This document shows, one piece after another, positions 1 to 9,067 of a DNA stretch of 64,000 nucleotides. The notes under the pieces were generated by a model. The model was not told where the DNA came from and made no database searches. It saw only the letters and a list, made by a program, of their open reading frames with translations. A program made the position numbers and the translations under genes. Origin of the DNA: Vibrio ostreicida (GTDB taxonomy: Bacteria; Pseudomonadota; Gammaproteobacteria; Enterobacterales; Vibrionaceae); NCBI RefSeq assembly GCF_013074385.2, contig NZ_JABEYA020000001.1, forward strand, positions 620,001 to 684,000, given 5' to 3'. How positions within the stretch are numbered: position 1 is the stretch's first letter; each line of letters opens with the position of its first letter.

Positions 1-963
1 AATGGACTCTTTCGCTTCTTCGTAGTCTGGCGTTTTAGCTGTGGCCGTTAACGTGGCGCCAAAATAGGCGTTGTACCAAGCAAATCCAGTCACGGCGCTG
101 GCTTGTTGGTTTTCCAATGTGACGTCGTATATGCTTGGGCTTTGCCCATTACGTATCGCATAGTCATTGACCCCTGAGCGGTCACCCTCAATGGTAATAT
201 CATTGAATCGATAACGGGCCTCTAAACCCGCGAAGATAAACCAGCCTGTTTTCGATGCCCCCAGCATACCCGCCCGAAACGGATTTTCGTTGTCGATATT
301 GGCAGCGCCCATGTTGCCGGCCAGATCGACGCCCCACCGAAACATAAAACCCGTTGAAATATCGCTTCTAAAATTACCCGCATTAAGCTCAGAAATGTTA
401 GAGATTTCCCAGTCTGTATTGGCCGCTAATACGTCGCGCCAAAGAGCAAAGTGGCTAAGGTAGCCAATGCTCCCGACAAACTTATCGTCCACTTGATAAG
501 CCCAGCCGTTGGGCTCATCTGATCCAATGATACCATGGACGATATCCTGAGCCTCTTCGGCCAAGGAACTTTCTCCGACGCTCCCCAAGGTCAGATTAAT
601 TCTTTGCGCTTGCTGAGGATGAAGACTGATGTAGTTGAATTCTGTGTGCAGATACCCAGCATAAGGACGCTCATTGATTAAGGGAATGCTCGCGTCAATC
701 TCAGAAGGGGTATACATCTTATGGCCAAGGGTGAATTCATACTTGTCTAAGGCAGCACCGCCCCAAAAGGAGAGGCTGAGTGGCTCAGTAAGCCAGTTGG
801 GGGTAACCGCTCCCGATGTATAGGTAAGAAACAGACCGTTAGTGTAGTCTTGGTCAACGCCAAATATGCCGTCATTGTCAATTGAAAACGACACGGTTGA
901 TTGTTCAGACGCGTTTGCGTTAGTGGCAAAAACGAGCACGATAAGGGCACGTAATAGATTCAT
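1..963 (-). CDS. lpxR: LpxR-like lipid A 3'-O-deacylase (DUF2219), 3' end cut by window
   Basis: The frame reads from an ATG at 963 with a signal peptide ending near ANA-S (about residue 18), and runs off the window edge after about 321 residues. The mature start has the family hallmark: an acidic N-D-x-x-x-G stretch followed by DYTNG and alternating beta strands typical of a 12-strand outer-membrane barrel. A second block, DIVHGIIGSDEPNGWAYQ, holds the histidine expected in the active site. Known LpxR proteins remove the 3'-acyloxyacyl chain from lipid A at the outer membrane, which alters surface charge and immune recognition. The assignment to the DUF2219/LpxR family is strong; activity on lipid A is inferred. 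No strong Shine-Dalgarno sequence is seen before the ATG. It lies downstream of pflB but is separated from it by a terminator, so it is probably transcribed alone. Confidence 0.85.
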   Translation of the reverse strand, partial: MNLLRALIVLVFATNANASEQSTVSFSIDNDGIFGVDQDYTNGLFLTYTSGAVTPNWLTEPLSLSFWGGAALDKYEFTLGHKMYTPSEIDASIPLINERPYAGYLHTEFNYISLHPQQAQRINLTLGSVGESSLAEEAQDIVHGIIGSDEPNGWAYQVDDKFVGSIGYLSHFALWRDVLAANTDWEISNISELNAGNFRSDISTGFMFRWGVDLAGNMGAANIDNENPFRAGMLGASKTGWFIFAGLEARYRFNDITIEGDRSGVNDYAIRNGQSPSIYDVTLENQQASAVTGFAWYNAYFGATLTATAKTPDYEEAKESI

Positions 964-1072
964 TTTATTAGATCATTTATAAATTCCATCTAAATACTAC
1001 TCCATATCTTTTCCTTTGTAGATTTTTGAGAAGGATTTTTGCCTCGGACTGTGAAGCGTTTCATTTAGAGAC

Positions 1073-1104
1073 AAAAAAAGCCCGGGTTCATTGAACCAGA
1101 GCTT
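1073..1104 (-). terminator. Rho-independent terminator of pflB
   Basis: Read on the minus strand, a 12-bp stem (AAGCTCTGGTTC with GAACCCGGGCTT, one mismatch and one G-T pair) closes a 3-base loop and is followed by seven T. It lies about 25 bases past the pflB stop and before the lpxR start, so it should end the pflB transcript. Confidence 0.8.
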
Positions 1105-1129
1105 GAGATTTTTAATGGGTATCAGGGCC

Positions 1130-3406
1130 TCAAAGAGCGTCAGTGAAAGTGCGCGCAATTACGTCTTGCTGTTGTTCTTTGGTTAGTGAGTTGAAACGCA
1201 CCGCATAGCCAGAGACTCGAATGGTCAATTGCGGGTAATTCTCTGGATGCTTGATGGCGTCTTCTAACGTTTCGCGGTTCAGCACATTCACATTGAGATG
1301 CTGGCCGCCTTCGATTCCTGCCTCATGGTGAAAATAGCCATCCATCAATCCGGCGAGATTTCTTCGTTGTCCATCCTCTTCTTTGCCCAGCGCGTTTGGC
1401 ACGATGGAGAATGTGTAAGAGATTCCATCTTTTGCATGAGCAAAGGGTAATTTGCCCACTGAGGTCAAGGATGCGACAGCGCCTTTTCCATCACGGCCAT
1501 GCATTGGGTTGGCACCTGGAGCGAATGGGGCTCCTGCACGACGACCATCGGGTGTATTTCCTGTCTTCTTTCCGTAAACGACGTTGGACGTAATCGTTAG
1601 GATTGATTGAGTCGGGACCGCATTACGGTAGGTTTTTAGTTGACGAATCTTGTTCATAAAGCTTTCGACAAGTTGGCAAGCGATGTCGTCAACGCGAGCG
1701 TCATTGTTGCCGAATTTCGGGTAGTCTCCTTTGATGTCGAAATCGATAGCGATGCCATCCTCATCACGTACGGGGGTGACCTGAGCATATTTTATGGCTG
1801 ACAATGAGTCCGCAGCGACTGAAAGACCGGCAATGCCGCAAGCCATGGTACGTTGGACATCTCTGTCATGCAGTGCCATGAGCGCCGCTTCGTAGCTGTA
1901 TTTATCGTGCATAAAGTGAATACTGTTGAGAGCGGTCACATACTGTTTGGCTAGCCAGTCCATGAAGTGGTCAAGTTTGTTCCAAACGTCATCAAAGTTG
2001 AGCACCTTATCAGAAATTCTCGGCATATTAGGACCGACTTGGATCTTTAATTTTTCATCAACCCCGCCATTAATCACGTAGAGCAGCGTTTTTGCCAAAT
2101 TGGCTCGTGCACCAAAAAACTGCATATGTTGGCCAAGAATCATGGGGGAAACGCAACAAGCAATGGCATAGTCGTCAGACTCGAAGTCTGGCCGCATTAG
2201 GTCATCGTTCTCGTATTGGATGGATGAAGTGTCGATAGACACTTTTGCACAGAACTTCTTAAACCCAGTAGGTAACTTTTCAGACCACAGTACGGTAATG
2301 TTTGGTTCTGGAGAAGGCCCCATCGTATATAGACTGTTAAGAAAACGGAAGTTAGATCGAGTGACAAGCGTTCGTCCATCAAGGCCCATGCCGCCCATCG
2401 ATTCCGTTGCCCAAATTGGGTCCCCTGAGAACAAGTCATCATACTCTGGCGTCCTCAGGAATCGAACCATACGCAATTTCATCACAAAGTGATCGATCAT
2501 TTCTTGCGCATCGATTTCATTGATTTTGCCCGCGGCAATATCGCGCTCTATGTAAATATCGAGGAAAGTTGACGTACGCCCCAAAGACATCGCCGCGCCG
2601 TTTTGAGATTTGACCGCAGCGAGATAACCAAAGTAAGTCCATTGAATAGCTTGTTGCGCTGTTTGTGCTGGGTAAGAGATGTCGTAGCCATATTTGCTTG
2701 CCATCACTTTCATCTGAGCGAGTGCACGATGTTGCTCTGCAATTTCTTCACGAAGTTGCATCGTCATCTGAAGATCTTCACCGTTCTCGAAACGTTCTTG
2801 CAAAGAGGCGAACTGTTCCAGCTTGTCTTCCATTAGGCGATTGATACCGTAAAGGGCAACCCGACGATAGTCGCCAATGATGCGTCCGCGTCCATAGGCA
2901 TCAGGAAGACCGGTAAGCACACCAGATTTACGGCACTTTAAAATATCGGGAGTGTAGATATCAAAGACACCTGCATTGTGTGTCTTACGATACTCGCTGT
3001 ATATTTTGGATAGTTGAGGATCCAGCGTTTTGTCGTAAGCTTTACACGATCCTTCGACCATGCGTATACCGCCGTTAGGGATGATGGCACGCTTAAGTGG
3101 GGCATCGGTCTGCAAACCCACGATGGTTTCGAGGTCTTTCTCAATGTAGCCCGCTTCATGAGCGGTAATCGTTGAAATCACAGAGGTATCAAAATCGACC
3201 GGTGCGTGGGTCGCATTTTCCTGTTTAATACCTTCCATGACTTTAGCCCAAAGCTGATTTGTCGCTTCAGTAGCTTCCGAAACTAAGAAAGATTCATCTC
3301 CTTCATAGGGTGTGTAATTATTTTGAATAAAATCACGAACGTTCACCTTGGTTTGCCAATCACCCTGATTAAAACCTTGCCAAGCTTTAGTCAATTGTTG
3401 TGCCAT
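1130..3406 (-). CDS. pflB: Formate acetyltransferase (pyruvate formate-lyase)
   Basis: A 758-residue protein, the usual PflB length. It converts pyruvate and CoA to acetyl-CoA and formate in anaerobic fermentation in the cytoplasm, using a glycyl radical installed by PflA. The adjacent active-site cysteines are seen in IACCVSPM (about residues 417-418), and the radical glycine in VSGYAVRF at residue 733, 26 residues from the C-terminus. The N-terminal PFL domain and C-terminal glycine-radical domain are complete. The ATG at 3406 has an AGGTAGG ribosome site. Neither focA nor pflA is adjacent, unlike the enteric focA-pflB-pflA order, so the activase must be encoded elsewhere. Upstream is a DUF3360 membrane protein gene on the same strand, about 290 bases away. 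Confidence 0.98.
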   Translation of the reverse strand: MAQQLTKAWQGFNQGDWQTKVNVRDFIQNNYTPYEGDESFLVSEATEATNQLWAKVMEGIKQENATHAPVDFDTSVISTITAHEAGYIEKDLETIVGLQTDAPLKRAIIPNGGIRMVEGSCKAYDKTLDPQLSKIYSEYRKTHNAGVFDIYTPDILKCRKSGVLTGLPDAYGRGRIIGDYRRVALYGINRLMEDKLEQFASLQERFENGEDLQMTMQLREEIAEQHRALAQMKVMASKYGYDISYPAQTAQQAIQWTYFGYLAAVKSQNGAAMSLGRTSTFLDIYIERDIAAGKINEIDAQEMIDHFVMKLRMVRFLRTPEYDDLFSGDPIWATESMGGMGLDGRTLVTRSNFRFLNSLYTMGPSPEPNITVLWSEKLPTGFKKFCAKVSIDTSSIQYENDDLMRPDFESDDYAIACCVSPMILGQHMQFFGARANLAKTLLYVINGGVDEKLKIQVGPNMPRISDKVLNFDDVWNKLDHFMDWLAKQYVTALNSIHFMHDKYSYEAALMALHDRDVQRTMACGIAGLSVAADSLSAIKYAQVTPVRDEDGIAIDFDIKGDYPKFGNNDARVDDIACQLVESFMNKIRQLKTYRNAVPTQSILTITSNVVYGKKTGNTPDGRRAGAPFAPGANPMHGRDGKGAVASLTSVGKLPFAHAKDGISYTFSIVPNALGKEEDGQRRNLAGLMDGYFHHEAGIEGGQHLNVNVLNRETLEDAIKHPENYPQLTIRVSGYAVRFNSLTKEQQQDVIARTFTDAL

Positions 3407-3619
3407 GAAATACCTACCTTTTTATATAAAAAACAATTACTACCTAGCTTTTATGTCAGCTTATGGCCCCACAATAGGGTTCAGTATATTGTTAAGAAAT
3501 TGCCATATGTATCGTCTTTGTTTGGTGCGACAAGCACCTCTAGCAAATCGATTGATATCGAGATTTCTTGTTTCCTCGCTCACTGACTTAAACAATAAAC
3601 TTAAAAAAAACTGCAAACC

Positions 3620-3633
3620 TTAAACTAAATCAA
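3620..3633 (-). promoter_or_regulatory. Possible FNR-like site upstream of pflB
   Basis: On the minus strand the 14-mer TTGATTTAGTTTAA matches one half of the FNR consensus TTGAT-N4-ATCAA fully and the other half at 3 of 5 bases. It lies about 215 bases before the pflB start. The 288-base gap between pflB and the DUF3360 gene is AT-rich and otherwise holds nothing I can name. FNR control of pfl is known in enteric bacteria; here it is only a guess from one imperfect site. Confidence 0.25.
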
Positions 3634-3694
3634 TAAAACATCGAATAAGAGGCCGCTTAGAGGAAACAAAACAAACTTTTGTTAGGTTGAGTGT

Positions 3695-5236
3695 TTACAA
3701 CCAAGCTTCAACACCATATTGGCCCTCGAGCATACCGACGGCGAACATCGCTAATATACAAATCACTAGGACGCCAGCAGGGACCACAATTCTGTCGATA
3801 AGAGAGAGGCGCGCGGCACGTTGTTTGTCACCGATGAGGCCATTGTTATCTAACAACATAGTGAATGCCCAAGCGAGGACTGGGTTAACGATAGCGGAAG
3901 CGAAAATACAAATGCCCGCGGCTTGTGAACCTTTGGAATCTTTGACCATTTGCATACCCGCCTCAAGTAAGGGGAGTGACACCCCCACGAGCAAAGCGAC
4001 CCGCATAACAGGCGGCCAAACAGCAATATCCATTGGGAACCCCAAAACAGCAATGACCATGACCATGACGCCAAGCAAAATGGCGCCTGCGGGAATCGGG
4101 CGTTTGGCGATCGCGGCAGGAATCATGTAAGTTCCCCAAGATGAGGTAATATTGCCACCGCCGACGGCGGTACCCACCATTTGGCGAAGTGAGCACATTG
4201 TCATGGTATCGTCGACATCCATAAGGACCTTTTCGCTTTTTTTGGGGTAGTTCAATTGTTGAAAGATACGATGGCCAAGAAAGTCAGGAGACCACATAGC
4301 GACCGCTAAAATTGCAAAAGGCAACGATGCAATGAAATGCGCCATGTTCGGTAAACCAAGCATCCAGCCTTGATCAGTACTTCCCCACCAATAGAAAGGG
4401 TTTAGGTTAGGTAATCCCATTGACGTTTCAAACTGAATATCAAAACCAGCCCCCAAACTTAATGAAACGATAAGGCCAACCAAAGCACACACGGGGATCG
4501 CTAACCAGCGTTTGTTCATTTTTGCCAAAACCGCATAAAGCGATACCGTTACCGTGAGTACGATCAGACCCACATAACCTAAGCTGCCAGCTTCAATCGT
4601 GGAGGATTTCAGATTGATGGCCCAGTGTTGGATAGATTCGATCTGACTAACGGTGCCGGTTAAACCGAGAAAAATAAGCAATCCACCTGCTGTTCCTTCT
4701 GAGGTGAGGTTGACGAGTTTCGACCCCCCTTTGAAAAAGCTAAGAAGCAGCCCGAATACACCAATCAAAATCGCGAGGGCAAGCGGATGTGCACCCGCTA
4801 ACGCGATGGTTCCAATCAGTGGGATCATCGGCCCATGATTACCGGCCAGATTCGCCTTGGGGTTGATGAACCCAGAAGCTAAGATACAAAATAGAAAAGC
4901 GGGAATGAGCATTTCTACCCGCGCAACCTCGATAGCAAAGTCTTTGCCCAAATGGATATGCGGCCAAGCCTCTGTTAGCCCTTCAGCCCAAGACATCATG
5001 ACGGCAGAATACATGGCGATAATACCAATAGTCCCAGCCAAAGCAGGGACCAGATCTTCCAACTCGAAACGAAAGTCACGTCCTGGTAGGTTCAAGCCGA
5101 AGCGGCGAGGTTTCATAATCTGCAGCTCATGGTTTAAGTAGTCGCTTCGACTGGAGAATTGGCGTGCTGGAAGGTGTCGCTCCTGATAGGTTTGATTGTC
5201 CAAATCTGAATCAAGGGGGGTGATTGCGTCTGTCAT
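3695..5236 (-). CDS. DUF3360 family multi-pass membrane protein, putative transporter
   Basis: About 513 residues with roughly a dozen hydrophobic segments, after a charged N-terminal tail of some 60 residues. I recognise the DUF3360 family, common in Vibrionaceae, whose fold resembles secondary transporters of the xanthine/uracil or sulfate-permease type. Substrate is unknown. Glycine-rich stretches (LAGNHGPMIPLIG; TSEGTAGGLLIFLG; VGTAVGGGNITSSWG) look like transport-core half-helices. The frame extends to a GTG at 5248, but the ATG at 5236 has AGGAC six bases upstream and is the better start. The promoter region carries a HexR-like palindrome at 5465-5479, about 230 bases upstream, so expression may follow glycolytic flux. 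It could belong with pflB in fermentative metabolism, but no common transcript is shown. Confidence 0.75.
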   Translation of the reverse strand: MTDAITPLDSDLDNQTYQERHLPARQFSSRSDYLNHELQIMKPRRFGLNLPGRDFRFELEDLVPALAGTIGIIAMYSAVMMSWAEGLTEAWPHIHLGKDFAIEVARVEMLIPAFLFCILASGFINPKANLAGNHGPMIPLIGTIALAGAHPLALAILIGVFGLLLSFFKGGSKLVNLTSEGTAGGLLIFLGLTGTVSQIESIQHWAINLKSSTIEAGSLGYVGLIVLTVTVSLYAVLAKMNKRWLAIPVCALVGLIVSLSLGAGFDIQFETSMGLPNLNPFYWWGSTDQGWMLGLPNMAHFIASLPFAILAVAMWSPDFLGHRIFQQLNYPKKSEKVLMDVDDTMTMCSLRQMVGTAVGGGNITSSWGTYMIPAAIAKRPIPAGAILLGVMVMVIAVLGFPMDIAVWPPVMRVALLVGVSLPLLEAGMQMVKDSKGSQAAGICIFASAIVNPVLAWAFTMLLDNNGLIGDKQRAARLSLIDRIVVPAGVLVICILAMFAVGMLEGQYGVEAWL

Positions 5237-5464
5237 AGTTGTCCTCACATTTTATCGTTGTTCATTCTCTGGGGCGCTAATGGCAATAATAAAGTGGCCA
5301 CTTTTACCTCTTGATTTCGCTTTGCATGTCGATACGTCACTTGAACGGTATTGGTTTTGACTGAGCGAAAAAAAGCAAAATCTTCTTATTGAGTTTTTTG
5401 TTTTTTGGAGTGTAACGTGCTGTTTATCGCCAGAGATTGATTTAGATCAGTCAATGAATCGATG

Positions 5465-5479
5465 TGTAATAAAATTACA
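5465..5479. promoter_or_regulatory. HexR-type palindromic operator
   Basis: TGTAATAAAATTACA is a perfect 6-bp inverted repeat around AAA. It differs at one central base from the HexR consensus I know from Shewanella work (TGTAATTAAATTACA). A hexR gene lies at 11394-12248 in this window. The site is about 230 bases before the DUF3360 gene and 400 before the ABC operon. Direct sequence match; binding is inferred. Confidence 0.55.
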
Positions 5480-5705
5480 AAATGTTCTGAGTTATCTCGA
5501 TGAATAGGTACGCAAATGAAAAATTATTGTCTTTGAGAGACTTTTTTCTACTCGACGTCTCTCAGGCCAGTATCGATAAGGTAGAGTATTGATAAAATTA
5601 TTGAGGTGGATCAGGTATTTTACAAAAATGTTAACAATAGGTTCGGGTGAAGGAGTGGGTAAAAAGTCTTTTTATGCGGCATTTTTAGAAAAAGTAGCCA
5701 TAAAG

Positions 5706-5719
5706 TGCATTTTTAATCA
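5706..5719 (+). promoter_or_regulatory. ARG-box-like element upstream of the amino-acid ABC operon
   Basis: TGCATTTTTAATCA matches the ArgR consensus TGAAT-W4-ATTCA at 8 of 10 defined positions and lies 160 bases before the operon's first start codon. ArgR control of arginine/ornithine uptake operons is known in other gammaproteobacteria. A single imperfect box is weak evidence. Confidence 0.3.
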
Positions 5720-5881
5720 TATATATCGTCTTGATATACTGCTTTTTAAGGTTGATAATTTGTTGCATGTTGTTTGGCGTAGTGCTAATTTGAAGCCAAA
5801 TGTGGGGGACCCCAGCTGTTAGCTAACGACTATACCGTGTGGTTTGCTGGCTAGAATAATAACATCAAGGAGTATGAGTGC

Positions 5882-6652
5882 ATGAGTGATGTACCCGCGC
5901 TGGACATTAATGAACTTCACAAAACCTTTGGACAGAATCAAGTCTTAAAAGGTATCTCGCTTGAAGCACATAAAGGGGATGTGATTTCCATCATTGGCTC
6001 GTCTGGGTCGGGGAAAAGTACCTTTCTGAGATGCATTAATCTGCTTGAAACGCCGACATCCGGAGAGATCTGGGTTAACGGTGAGAAAATTCAAATGAAA
6101 ACCAATCGTCAAGGTGAAGCCGTTCCAGCGAAAGAAAAGCAGGTTCAGCGCATTCGCTCGAGACTGGCGATGGTTTTTCAGGGTTTCAACCTTTGGTCAC
6201 ATCTTACGGTGTTGGAAAATGTCATTGAGGCGCCTGTCCATGTATTGGGTGTGCCTAAATTACAAGCCATTAAGAATGCCAAGTTGCTGCTTCAAAAAGT
6301 CGGACTTTATGAACGTAAAGATTACTATCCTGGGCACTTATCCGGAGGCCAGCAGCAACGAGCAGCGATTGCACGTGCGCTGGCCGTCGATCCAGAGGTT
6401 ATGTTGTTTGATGAACCTACCTCTGCCTTAGATCCTGAGCTTGTTGGAGAAGTGCTTGGGGTGATGCGAGATTTGGCCGAAGAGGGGCGCACTATGTTAG
6501 TTGTGACACATGAAATGGCGTTTGCACGTGATGTTTCGAATCATGTCATGTTCTTACATCAAGGTCGAGTGGAAGAGCAAGGCGAGCCTGCTAAGCTATT
6601 CACAAATCCAGAGTCAGAACGTCTCAAACAGTTCATCTCATCGATTTATTGA
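5882..6652 (+). CDS. Basic amino-acid ABC transporter, ATP-binding subunit (HisP/ArtP/AotP type)
   Basis: A 256-residue cytoplasmic ATPase that would power import of histidine, arginine, lysine or ornithine through the two permeases encoded downstream. The ABC motifs appear in order: Walker A GSSGSGKST (about residues 38-46), Q-loop FQGFNLW, signature LSGGQQQR, Walker B VMLFDEPTSALD with the catalytic Glu, and H-loop VTHE. Length matches HisP/AotP (about 257). The ATG at 5882 has AAGGAG eight bases upstream; a nearer ATG at 5874 is in another frame. It is first in a four-gene operon (ATPase, binding protein, two permeases). I cannot fix the substrate from sequence alone, so I give no symbol. 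Confidence 0.95.
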   Translation: MSDVPALDINELHKTFGQNQVLKGISLEAHKGDVISIIGSSGSGKSTFLRCINLLETPTSGEIWVNGEKIQMKTNRQGEAVPAKEKQVQRIRSRLAMVFQGFNLWSHLTVLENVIEAPVHVLGVPKLQAIKNAKLLLQKVGLYERKDYYPGHLSGGQQQRAAIARALAVDPEVMLFDEPTSALDPELVGEVLGVMRDLAEEGRTMLVVTHEMAFARDVSNHVMFLHQGRVEEQGEPAKLFTNPESERLKQFISSIY

Positions 6653-6708
6653 GCTAGCACCTAATGCAAGCTTCCAATAGAAGAAATATCAATTACAGGA
6701 GTATGGAA

Positions 6709-7479
6709 ATGAAAAAGTGGTTAATCGTTGCTGCCATGGTTGCGAGTACAGCAACAGGCATGGTCCAGGCGAAAGATTGGAAGACAGTTCGTTTTGGTAT
6801 TGAAGGTGCTTATCCTCCGTTTAGTTGGACTGAATCTGATGGTTCTTTAAAAGGTTTTGACGTTGATATGGCTAATGCGCTATGTCAGGAAATGAAAGTA
6901 AAATGTAAAATTGTCGCTCAGGATTGGGATGGCATTATACCTTCGCTCCTTGCACGTAAATACGACGCCATTATCGCGGCGATGTCGATCACTGAAGAAC
7001 GAAAAAAGAAAATAGACTTCACGGGAAAATACGCGTTAATCCCAAATAAGTTTATTGCTAAAAAAGGGGCGAACTTAGATTTTGACAACCTAAATGGTCA
7101 GAAAATAGCGGTTCAGCGTGCGACGACTCATGATAAGTATCTAACGGATAATTATGGTGACAAGATTGAAATCGTTCGCTATGGCTCTTTTGATGAAGCC
7201 TATCTTGACCTTGCCAATGGCCGTGTGGCGGCAGTTTTAGGTGATGCATCTGCGCTTGAAGAAGGAATGCTCAATAAGCCTGGGGGTGAAGACTATGAGT
7301 TTGTTGGCCCATCATTGACCGATCCAAAATGGTTTGGTGAAGGGTTTGGCATTGCAGTACGCAAGCAAGACAAAGATTTGACCCAAAAACTCAATTCCGC
7401 CATCGACTCACTTCGTGAAAAGGGTGTGTATCAGGAGATTGCGTCTCAGTACTTCAATTATGATGTGTATGGCCAGTAA
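6709..7479 (+). CDS. Periplasmic basic amino-acid binding protein of the ABC transporter
   Basis: A 256-residue SBP_bac_3 protein. It has a clear Sec signal peptide (MKKW, hydrophobic core, cleavage after MVQA at about residue 21). The mature protein has the two-lobed binding fold with family landmarks: FGIEGAYPPFSW near the N-terminus, FDVDMANALC, YDAIIAAMSITEERKKKIDFT, and VAVQRATTHDKYL-like hinge sequence. This resembles lysine/arginine/ornithine/histidine binding proteins. The frame is open from 6664, but AGGAG at 6697-6701 suits the ATG at 6709 and leaves a normal signal peptide; the ATG at 6703 is too close. It lies 56 bases after the ATPase gene and is followed by a hairpin before the first permease gene. 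Confidence 0.93.
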   Translation: MKKWLIVAAMVASTATGMVQAKDWKTVRFGIEGAYPPFSWTESDGSLKGFDVDMANALCQEMKVKCKIVAQDWDGIIPSLLARKYDAIIAAMSITEERKKKIDFTGKYALIPNKFIAKKGANLDFDNLNGQKIAVQRATTHDKYLTDNYGDKIEIVRYGSFDEAYLDLANGRVAAVLGDASALEEGMLNKPGGEDYEFVGPSLTDPKWFGEGFGIAVRKQDKDLTQKLNSAIDSLREKGVYQEIASQYFNYDVYGQ

Positions 7480-7487
7480 ATATTAAC

Positions 7488-7531
7488 GTTCGACCGTGGG
7501 TTCTTTTTCCAGAGGTAGCCCGCGGTCGAAC
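7488..7531 (+). repeat. Intercistronic hairpin after the binding-protein gene
   Basis: Thirteen paired bases (7488-7500 with 7519-7531, one G-T pair) close an 18-base loop directly after the binding-protein stop codon. No T-run follows. Such hairpins between hisJ-like and hisQ-like genes are known to protect upstream mRNA or to end part of the transcripts, so that the binding protein is made in excess over the permeases. Confidence 0.6.
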
Positions 7532-7578
7532 TCTATCTAAGGTCAAGTCATAGTGCTTTAGAGATCAGGAACTCACTT

Positions 7579-8319
7579 ATGCTCGATTTACAAGGATATG
7601 AGGCCTCAATATTGAAAGGGGCGATGGTAACCATAGAAGTGGCCTTGCTTTCGCTGTTACTCGCCGTTGCGCTGGGAATGCTGGGAGCCTTGGCAAAATT
7701 GGCGCCATATCGATGGGCAAGGGCGATAGCGACACTTTACACCACGGTCATTCGTGGCATCCCCGATCTTGTGTTGATGATGTTGATTTTTTTTGGTGGA
7801 CAGATATTGCTCAACAATAGTCTTTATGCCATCAATGAGTCCCTCAATGAATGGTTTGCGGCTAGTGATGCGAATCATGAATGGACCGCTTACCTGCCTG
7901 ATTACGTTGATGTCAGCCCTTTTGTCGCTGGAATTTTAACGATTGGTTTCATTTTTGGTGCCTATATGGCGGAAACTTTTCGTGGTGCGATCATGGCTGT
8001 AGATAGGGGGGAGCTGGAGGCGGCAAGAGCCTATGGAATGAGTCCTCTACTGGCTTTTAGACGCATCCTTCTGCCTCAGATGATTCGACATGCTTTGCCA
8101 GGTTTTGGCAACAACTGGCTGGTGTTATTGAAAACAACGGCGTTGGTTTCGATTATTGGATTGGAAGACATGGTACGAATCAGCACACTGGCCGCAGGCT
8201 CGACTAAAATGCCCTTCACTTTTTACATGACGGTTGCCGTCATATTTCTATTTTTTACCAGCGTATCGACAGGGTTACTTAAGCTTGTAGAGCGTAAATT
8301 TAGTATTCATGCGAGGTAA
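7579..8319 (+). CDS. Amino-acid ABC transporter permease (HisQ/ArtQ/AotQ type)
   Basis: A 246-residue inner-membrane protein with five predicted hydrophobic segments and the permease signature EAARAYGMSPLLAFRRILLPQMIRHALPGFGNNW (the EAA loop, about residues 149-182), which contacts the ATPase. The N-terminal part has TIEVALLSLLLAV and the TTVIRGIPDLVLMMLIFFGGQ stretch typical of His/Glu/Gln/Arg permeases (TIGR01726 type). Start ATG with AGGA nearby. It would form a heterodimer with the next gene product, whose start is only three bases past this stop. Confidence 0.93.
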   Translation: MLDLQGYEASILKGAMVTIEVALLSLLLAVALGMLGALAKLAPYRWARAIATLYTTVIRGIPDLVLMMLIFFGGQILLNNSLYAINESLNEWFAASDANHEWTAYLPDYVDVSPFVAGILTIGFIFGAYMAETFRGAIMAVDRGELEAARAYGMSPLLAFRRILLPQMIRHALPGFGNNWLVLLKTTALVSIIGLEDMVRISTLAAGSTKMPFTFYMTVAVIFLFFTSVSTGLLKLVERKFSIHAR

Positions 8320-8322
8320 CAA

Positions 8323-9000
8323 ATGGACGTTACACTGATTATTGAAAGTATGCCTATTTACCTAGACGGTCTTTGGACGACCGTTTGGTTGGTGAGTTTG
8401 TCTTTGATAATAGGTTTGATGGTCGCTATACCTCTGGCGATCGCGCGCAACAGTTCATCTATTTTTGTGAGTGCGCCTAGCTGGGCGTTCATTTATTTTT
8501 TTCGAGGTACGCCCCTACTTGTGCAGTTGTATTTGATTTATTACGGTATGGATCAATTTATCGCGGTAAAAGATACTCTCTGGGAAAATGCGTGGTTTTG
8601 TGCATTGGTGGCTTTTATTCTTAACACTTCAGCTTACACCTCAGAAATTATTCGAGGTGCAATTAATGGCCTACCAAGGGGGGAAGTTGAAGCGGCGAAA
8701 GCGTACGGAATGAGTCTGTTTAAGACGTACCAAAGAATTATATTGCCCAGCGCACTTAGGCGAGCGTTGCCCGCCTACAGTAATGAAGTGATCTTTATGC
8801 TTCATGGTAGTGCGGTGGCGGGTATTGTTACTATTATGGATTTAACGGGCGCTGCACGTTTGGTTAACTCGCGATACTATGCACCCTTCGAATCATTCGT
8901 GACGGCAGGCCTGTTTTATATGGCCCTTACCTTTATTATTTTGTGGTGTTTTAAAAATGCAGAGAAGCGTTTTCTCGCATATTTGAGGCCGCTAAAATAA
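8323..9000 (+). CDS. Amino-acid ABC transporter permease (HisM/ArtM/AotM type)
   Basis: A 225-residue partner permease, with TTVWLVSLSLIIGL at the N-terminus, FFRGTPLLVQLYLIYYG in the middle, and the EAA loop GEVEAAKAYGMSLFKTYQRIILPSALRRALPAYSNE at about residues 122-157. It has about five membrane spans. GAGG lies inside the end of the preceding gene and the start is three bases past its stop, so translation of the two permeases is probably coupled. A strong terminator follows 30 bases after the stop, ending the four-gene operon. Confidence 0.93.
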   Translation: MDVTLIIESMPIYLDGLWTTVWLVSLSLIIGLMVAIPLAIARNSSSIFVSAPSWAFIYFFRGTPLLVQLYLIYYGMDQFIAVKDTLWENAWFCALVAFILNTSAYTSEIIRGAINGLPRGEVEAAKAYGMSLFKTYQRIILPSALRRALPAYSNEVIFMLHGSAVAGIVTIMDLTGAARLVNSRYYAPFESFVTAGLFYMALTFIILWCFKNAEKRFLAYLRPLK

Positions 9001-9028
9001 ATGATTGGTGAGATTGCTTGGGCGAGGA

Positions 9029-9057
9029 AAGGCTTCTAGATAATGGAAGCCTTTTTT
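9029..9057 (+). terminator. Rho-independent terminator of the ABC operon
   Basis: The 8-bp stem AAGGCTTC/GAAGCCTT (9029-9036 with 9046-9053) is followed by a T-run to 9057. It is placed between the convergent ABC operon and ybjL, and favours termination on the plus strand. Confidence 0.8.
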
Positions 9058-9067
9058 GTCAGTGGAG

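Larger units (their letters stand above)
5237..5881. other. Long divergent intergenic region
   Basis: About 645 AT-rich bases between the DUF3360 gene (minus) and the amino-acid ABC operon (plus). It must hold promoters for both. I can name two sites in it, listed separately: a HexR-like palindrome (5465-5479) and an ARG-box-like element (5706-5719). A 77-codon open frame at 5589-5822 has no ribosome site and no recognisable content, and I do not count it as a gene. Confidence 0.6.

Noticed and set aside
3687..4130. A 147-codon plus-strand open frame opposite the DUF3360 gene
   Set aside because: It is antisense to a well-supported membrane protein and looks like a mirror of its codon pattern (Ala/Thr/Ile rich).
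5589..5822. A 77-codon plus-strand open frame before the ABC operon
   Set aside because: No ribosome site, no recognisable domain, and AT-rich upstream DNA; it overlaps the likely promoter and ARG-box-like element.
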